Part shown: positions 59,564 through 64,000 of the stretch, piece after piece
Layout of the letters: each line of letters starts with the position of its first letter
Position numbering within the stretch: position 1 is the first letter of the stretch
Source: Bacteroidota bacterium
GTDB lineage: Bacteria; Bacteroidota; Bacteroidia; B-17B0; Aurantibacillaceae
DNA: 64,000 nt
Assembly: GCA_021323535.1 (NCBI GenBank)
Contig: JAJONO010000003.1
Coordinates: 62,001-126,000 of the forward strand
Direction of reading: 5' to 3'
Notes under the pieces: generated by a model
What the model was told of the DNA's origin: nothing
The model's database searches: none
What the model saw: only the letters and a program-made list of their open reading frames with translations
Made by a program: the position numbers and the translations under genes

Positions 59564-61028
59564 ATTTTATAAGGTTTCGTAAATGATCTGCCAGTTTGAG
59601 CGTGGCCCTGGCGTCGTTCAGGCAGTATTCCACAAGGTCATTTTCTATTTTTACCTTGTCCTGCGGTACTTCAGACGATCTCCACTGTTCATAAATGTTC
59701 ATGGCCTCCAGTCCCGATTGTATCCCGCTATAGGTAATACCCGTATTAAAGATCTCAGTAACGCTTTTGAGTGAAAAATTGCTTTTAAAGGTAGGATGAT
59801 AATAATCCAGGTTCTTGAAAATATCAAAAAGATCCACAAATTTATTTTTAAGATCATCCAGTTCCTTTCCCAGTTCCGGAACCACTTCCTTAAGTCCTTT
59901 TAGGGCCAGCTCTTCCATGGTGCGGTCGTAAACCAATATGGTTTTATAGATCGAGGTTTGGGTTATTAGTTCCTGCGCAAATTGTTTGCGGCTATCGGGT
60001 TTATGCTCGGTAAGAAAATGATTTTCTTTTTCACTTTCGGAGATACAGAACAGAAAAGGAATCTGCTGGAAGGGTTTTGTGCCTTGTAATACCGGAATGG
60101 CAGCCGACCATATTTCCATATCCAGCGCGGCATATGGAGCTTCAATACGACCAAGAAGACGAGCGATCTTTTCTTTGTTAAGAATGGGCTTGTTTTCAGC
60201 GAACGAGGCCCTGATGCGCGCGTGTATATCATTATCGAACATATCGTCGTATAACTGTTCTATGGTTTTTATGCCAAGGTCATACCATTCAAAGAGCTTG
60301 TCTTTGCTTATCAGAGGCAGATTAAAAATACTTTTATCGTTCATCACATCTTTCCAGCAACTTCCGAAAAAATCGCATTGATAAGGTTTAAAACAGTGTT
60401 TGCCTACAGGTACGTTAGGGATAGCGTTTTGTTCAATGATCAGATAAGCATTTTTTATTTTTTCTTCGAAATAGGGAAGATTGTTTTCCGCTTCTTTTTT
60501 AACGCTTCTTTTCTTGAACATTTTTTTTGGCTCCACATTTCCGCTAAGAACATAATCGCCGTTCATAGTGGTTAAAAAAAGATCCTCGAAGCCGGGTAAA
60601 CTATTCTTAAGCACGTAATATTGCAGACAAGCATCCCGAAGATAGGTTTCGGAAACTTTAATGGAACTTTTGATCTCATAAGCATAATACTTTTCCTTAT
60701 CTAAATGAAGAATATCTACCATTACCAGAACACCATTGAAAATAAAGGTGGCCTCGTAAATGACAGGAGTCTTTTTTTCTAAAAGAGTTTTAGTTTGTTC
60801 ATACGCTTCTAAAACATTTTTAGATGTTTTTGAAACATCTTCGCCTCCAGGAAATAATTGCTGGGCAAAAAAACCGATATCGTTACCCCGTCTGAATGTT
60901 AGCTGTTTATCGGTAGAAAGCTTATCGCGTAAATAAGGATGTTTTTTGTACAAAAAAAAGGATTTTGAACACTGCTCAAATTTTAAAAATGAGGATTTGC
61001 TTATGGAATAATTAACAGCGTTCATCAA
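59562..61028 (-). CDS. DUF2779 protein: Cas4-like nuclease fused to an RNase H-like exonuclease
   Basis: A 488-residue protein. Residues 7-230 resemble Cas4/AddB-type PD-(D/E)xK nucleases: one N-terminal Cys (C20, FEQCSKSF), then the catalytic D105 (VMVDILHLD) and E118-x-K120 (YEIKSS). A Cys triplet C212, C218 and C224 (HCFKPYQCDFFGSC) completes the usual four-Cys iron-sulfur site. Residues 298-488 resemble a DnaQ-like exonuclease with D303-x-E305 (LDMEIWSAAIPVLQGTKPFQQIPFLF) and a late Asp in EYCLNDARATL. It likely trims DNA or RNA in repair or defence. No cas genes or CRISPR array are nearby. The start is the first of two adjacent ATGs. Confidence 0.85.
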   Translation of the reverse strand: MMNAVNYSISKSSFLKFEQCSKSFFLYKKHPYLRDKLSTDKQLTFRRGNDIGFFAQQLFPGGEDVSKTSKNVLEAYEQTKTLLEKKTPVIYEATFIFNGVLVMVDILHLDKEKYYAYEIKSSIKVSETYLRDACLQYYVLKNSLPGFEDLFLTTMNGDYVLSGNVEPKKMFKKRSVKKEAENNLPYFEEKIKNAYLIIEQNAIPNVPVGKHCFKPYQCDFFGSCWKDVMNDKSIFNLPLISKDKLFEWYDLGIKTIEQLYDDMFDNDIHARIRASFAENKPILNKEKIARLLGRIEAPYAALDMEIWSAAIPVLQGTKPFQQIPFLFCISESEKENHFLTEHKPDSRKQFAQELITQTSIYKTILVYDRTMEELALKGLKEVVPELGKELDDLKNKFVDLFDIFKNLDYYHPTFKSNFSLKSVTEIFNTGITYSGIQSGLEAMNIYEQWRSSEVPQDKVKIENDLVEYCLNDARATLKLADHLRNLIK

Positions 61029-61104
61029 AAAAATGTAAAATTAAGGGTAAATTATTGAAAATAATAGGTTATCTTTCAATCAGTTAATTGTAAACGTTTG
61101 TACC

Positions 61105-61506
61105 ATGAAAAAATTTTTCCCCATTGTACTTCTTGGTTTGCTCTCTTTTTCTCTCTTTTCAAAATCAGGATCTGCCCGCTTTACTAGTCCACCGGGCGAT
61201 ACCCTTGATTTGGTAATTGGAGTAACAGTCACCGATCAGGCGGCGATAAACAACGTACGCTCAAATCTTCAATCTGTTGCCAATGCGCAACTCATTTGTT
61301 TTTGCACCAATTTAAATGTGTTTATCATCAGGTCGTCGGGTTTATCCTATACTACGAAGGAAGAATTTTTCACTGCCTGTAAGAAAGCAAATAGTGATAC
61401 GCCCTTGTATCTCAAAGAGGGATCTGTAAGTGAAATAGTTCAAGCCTGTTCTTATTCAACAGAGGATGATCCGGATAAGGTTAAAGGAATCCTAAGTAGT
61501 CATTAA
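61105..61506 (+). CDS. Hypothetical secreted protein
   Basis: A 133-residue protein with a signal peptide ending near residue 20 (FSLFSKSGSA). The mature part has a compact pattern: LDLVIGVTVTDQAAINNVRSNLQSVANAQLICFCTNLNVFIIRS, then TTKEEFFTACKKAN and EGSVSEIVQACSY, with four Cys that could form two disulfides. Not recognised. It lies 41 nt before the giant surface-protein gene on the same strand and may be co-transcribed. Confidence 0.7.
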   Translation: MKKFFPIVLLGLLSFSLFSKSGSARFTSPPGDTLDLVIGVTVTDQAAINNVRSNLQSVANAQLICFCTNLNVFIIRSSGLSYTTKEEFFTACKKANSDTPLYLKEGSVSEIVQACSYSTEDDPDKVKGILSSH

Positions 61507-61547
61507 TTGCATTGATGTATAATTTCCCTGCATAAATCAAACAACAC

Positions 61548-64000
61548 ATGAAAAAAATATTTTTCCTGTTCATATTTTTAATTTCAGGCACTCTTGTATC
61601 ACAGACGTTCAACATGTCTAATTCCACGCAGGTAATTAATTGCGGGACAACGTATTCATTCTATGATTCGGGGGGGCCATCCTCTAATTACAACAACAGC
61701 GAAAATTTCACGCTTGTTATGACAGCGGGTACGGCTGGTCAATGCCTTCAGTTAACAGTAAACGGATTCACAGTTCAGAATAACGGAAACGATAACCTTA
61801 CAATTTACGAAGGAACCAGTGTAGCTTCAGGAACTCTTATGGGAACCTATTTTGGTGGAGCTGCTCAGCCTCCTCCGGCGGTTATTACGTCTACATCCGG
61901 CAATCTTACTTTCGTGTTTGCTTCAAATGCCAATAACAATTTTGCGGGTTGGGATATGTCTGTTGCCTGCGTTGCCTGTTCAACTCCAACAAGTGGTGGT
62001 TCTTCCTATAACATGAACAATACCACGGTGAATCTTACCTGTCCTTCAACAAGCACGTTTTATGACAGCGGTGGCTCAGGAAGTGCTTATGGCAATAGCG
62101 AGAATTTTGTAAAGACATTTAACGCGCCTGCCGGCTCATGTTTGTCTGTTGTGTTCGGTGCATTCAGCACCGAAAGCTGCTGCGACGAATTATCCATTTT
62201 CGATGGTGCTTCGGGAGCAAGTCCGCTCATCGGAACCTATTTCGGAACCACCGGCCCGGGAACCATTACGTCTTCGGGAACCTCCCTAACATTTAGTTTT
62301 ACCTCCGATGGTTCAATTACCAATGCGGGGTGGACAGCTACAATTTCCTGCCAGGCGCCTTGCAGCGGTGCTCCAACCGGAGGAACATCTGCCATCAGCC
62401 CTTCCGTTTCATGCTCAACATTTACATCTAATCTTACTTTAAGTGGAAATTCCAGCGGTTGTGGCATTACCTATCAATGGCAATCCGCGTCCGCGCTGGC
62501 CGGTCCGTATTCGAATATTGCCGGAGCTACTTCGCTTAGTACTACTGTTACAAATAATGCAACTACTTACTATCGCTGCGTGGTATCCTGCGGATCTTCT
62601 TCGGTGGCAAGCACCGTGTCTACTGCTTCAATAACTGCCGTAGGTTCATGTGCCATCTGCAGCATGATAAACATTGTTTCCTTACCTTTTACGTCTAATG
62701 GGCAAACAACCTGCGGACAAGGAAATGATATTACGAGTTCTAACGTAACCAATGTCTGTAACTCTACATTTTATTATGGTGGAGAAGACGTTGTATATTC
62801 TTTTACGCCAACAGCATCAGGAGCAGTAACGGTGGGCGTTACTTCAACCGGTTCCTATATGGGAATTATGTTATACAACGGTTGTCCTATTTCAGGTGGA
62901 ACCTGCTCAGGTTATGCCCAAAGCTCAGCGGGTAACCAGTCTATTTGCGCGAGTGTGGTGGCGGGACAAGTGTATTATCTTATAATTGATTCCTGGCCTT
63001 CTCCAACGTGTAACCCATATAATGTCAGCATCAGCGGCCCTACAGGGTGTTCGGGTTCTATTTCAGGAGCTGTTGCCGCAGCCTCGCCAACATCGGCTTG
63101 CGGAACGTTAACTACAAATTTATCATTAAGTGGATTCAGTGCATGTGGACCATCGTTTCAATGGCAATCAAGTACTTCTGCAGGCGGTCCGTTTTCAAAT
63201 GTAGCAGGTGCCACTTCTCAGAATGTTACACTTACAACAACAGTATCAACCTATTATCGTGCTTTACTGACCTGTGGAGCAAGTACAGCATTGAGTACAG
63301 TCGTTCAGACCAGCGTAATGCCTTTTACACCGCCAAGTTGTGGTATGTCAAGCTACACTGTAGGAACAACTACATATTCGTTTGATACATTTGTAGGCAC
63401 AGTGCTCCCTACAACCGACGACGTTTTATTCACAACATCAGTACCATTCGGGTTTAATTTCTGTTTTGGCGGAACACAATACACACAAGGTTATGTTGCC
63501 TCAAATACATCTTTCGTTTTTGACGGAGTACCTTGTTTCCCAAATATTCAAACGGCAACTTATGCCGCAGGGGGTGTTGGTACAGGTTATACTATTCCAA
63601 GTCCCGCACCTGTAAACGGTACATCTATTCCCAGAAACGCTATTTTGGGTCCATGGCAGGATGCACATCCGGGACTTGGTGGAACCATGCGTTACGGAAC
63701 TTTAGGAACAGCGCCTAACAGACGCTTCGTTGTTTCTTTTGAAAACATTCCAATGTTTTCATGCGGAACATCGAGCCCTGCAATTTACTTTACGGGACAA
63801 ATTAAACTTTATGAAACAACGCAGGAAATTGCAATTCATATTGGTAACAAGGGAGTTTGCCCTGGATGGATCAATGGCCAGGCGGTTTTAGGTCTTCACA
63901 GTTACGATGGGGCCGTTTACATTCCTCCTGTAAATGCTACAATGCACAATGCTACTTCTGCGGCACCATACAATCAATGGACAATGACCAATACTGCTTA
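61548..64000 (+). CDS. Giant secreted CUB/Ig-like/nidogen-like surface protein (3' partial)
   Basis: The frame from the ATG at 61548 stays open to the window end, giving at least 817 residues. It has a signal peptide (cleavage after TLVSQ, about residue 19) and two CUB-like domains (about 25-145 and 150-265, each with an SENF, IYEG/IFDG and FxFxSDGxxxxxGW pattern). Two related Ig-like units follow, near 270-360 and 510-600, each with YQWQS or FQWQS and TTYYR or STYYR. A PPC-like segment lies between them, and a nidogen-like region (FGFNFCFGGTQYTQGYV, NAILGPWQDAHPGLGG) follows. A C-terminal T9SS domain is expected beyond the window. Likely role: adhesion or matrix binding. Confidence 0.88.
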   Translation, partial: MKKIFFLFIFLISGTLVSQTFNMSNSTQVINCGTTYSFYDSGGPSSNYNNSENFTLVMTAGTAGQCLQLTVNGFTVQNNGNDNLTIYEGTSVASGTLMGTYFGGAAQPPPAVITSTSGNLTFVFASNANNNFAGWDMSVACVACSTPTSGGSSYNMNNTTVNLTCPSTSTFYDSGGSGSAYGNSENFVKTFNAPAGSCLSVVFGAFSTESCCDELSIFDGASGASPLIGTYFGTTGPGTITSSGTSLTFSFTSDGSITNAGWTATISCQAPCSGAPTGGTSAISPSVSCSTFTSNLTLSGNSSGCGITYQWQSASALAGPYSNIAGATSLSTTVTNNATTYYRCVVSCGSSSVASTVSTASITAVGSCAICSMINIVSLPFTSNGQTTCGQGNDITSSNVTNVCNSTFYYGGEDVVYSFTPTASGAVTVGVTSTGSYMGIMLYNGCPISGGTCSGYAQSSAGNQSICASVVAGQVYYLIIDSWPSPTCNPYNVSISGPTGCSGSISGAVAAASPTSACGTLTTNLSLSGFSACGPSFQWQSSTSAGGPFSNVAGATSQNVTLTTTVSTYYRALLTCGASTALSTVVQTSVMPFTPPSCGMSSYTVGTTTYSFDTFVGTVLPTTDDVLFTTSVPFGFNFCFGGTQYTQGYVASNTSFVFDGVPCFPNIQTATYAAGGVGTGYTIPSPAPVNGTSIPRNAILGPWQDAHPGLGGTMRYGTLGTAPNRRFVVSFENIPMFSCGTSSPAIYFTGQIKLYETTQEIAIHIGNKGVCPGWINGQAVLGLHSYDGAVYIPPVNATMHNATSAAPYNQWTMTNTA

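Overview
The window is a gene-dense, AT-rich stretch of a Bacteroidota chromosome, probably from an environmental flavobacterial or sphingobacterial relative; I cannot name the genus. Supporting signs are two secreted proteins with type IX secretion (T9SS) type A C-terminal sorting domains, many small lipoproteins with an LxxC-type lipobox, Bacteroidota-type promoters (TTTG, 18-21 nt spacer, TAnnTTTG/A), almost no Shine-Dalgarno sites, a GldL-like membrane motif, and families typical of the phylum (DUF6157, DUF6799, two-PpiC SurA-like chaperone, short NtrC regulator). I found no rRNA, tRNA, CRISPR array, insertion sequence, prophage or replication origin. The window starts inside one gene and ends inside another.

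Layout. 1-3948: a run of plus-strand genes (truncated MauE/thioredoxin-like protein, rhomboid protease, DUF6157, transglutaminase-like protein, membrane protein). 3980-7612: Crp-like regulator, MDR dehydrogenase, glyoxalase-fold protein, LOG-family hydrolase, lipoprotein. 7609-21252: TamB, TsaD, a T9SS subtilase, Ppx/GppA, a sigma-54 activator without a Fis domain, a SurA-like isomerase and a STAS-like protein. 21293-29246: carboxyltransferase (methylcrotonyl-CoA carboxylase-like), a tandem pair of YiiX-like proteins that lack the catalytic residues, O-methyltransferase, cytochrome-like lipoprotein, AcpH, RsmE, thioredoxin protein and uracil-DNA glycosylase. 29404-37432: GNAT, a TPR/GIDE-like membrane pair, glutathione peroxidase, APC permease, GAF histidine kinase, eukaryotic-type citrate synthase and enolase. 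37600-45589: lipoproteins, PQQ-type sugar dehydrogenase, HrpB helicase and a VOC protein carrying a histone-H1-like lysine tail. 45724-56530: two SpoIIE-type phosphatases with different sensory halves, an OsmC/basic protein/cytochrome c/FMN reductase cluster and a second T9SS cargo. 56599-64000: pyrD-lipoprotein-HMG-CoA lyase operon, an abundant-looking small lipoprotein, a Cas4-like/exonuclease fusion (DUF2779) and the start of a giant CUB/Ig-like surface protein.

How the genes work together. Most are housekeeping singletons: central carbon (citrate synthase, enolase), leucine breakdown (carboxyltransferase and HMG-CoA lyase, far apart), tRNA and rRNA modification (TsaD, RsmE), DNA repair (Ung), envelope assembly (TamB, SurA-like) and envelope signalling (SpoIIE phosphatases, STAS-like protein, GAF kinase, NtrC-like regulator).

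The most interesting material is non-coding and architectural. Spacers carry several families of short degenerate repeats: C(A/G)CA(A/G)AG units spaced about 10 nt apart, ATTCGTG units, AAGTCAAAA dyads and GATAAATGAT dyads. Several -7 promoter elements end only 4-12 nt before a start codon, which suggests leaderless or near-leaderless mRNAs. At the protein level the Lys-tailed VOC fusion, the paired YiiX pseudoenzymes and the GldL-like SpoIIE phosphatase stand out. No single locus looks like a complete new defence or biosynthetic system.
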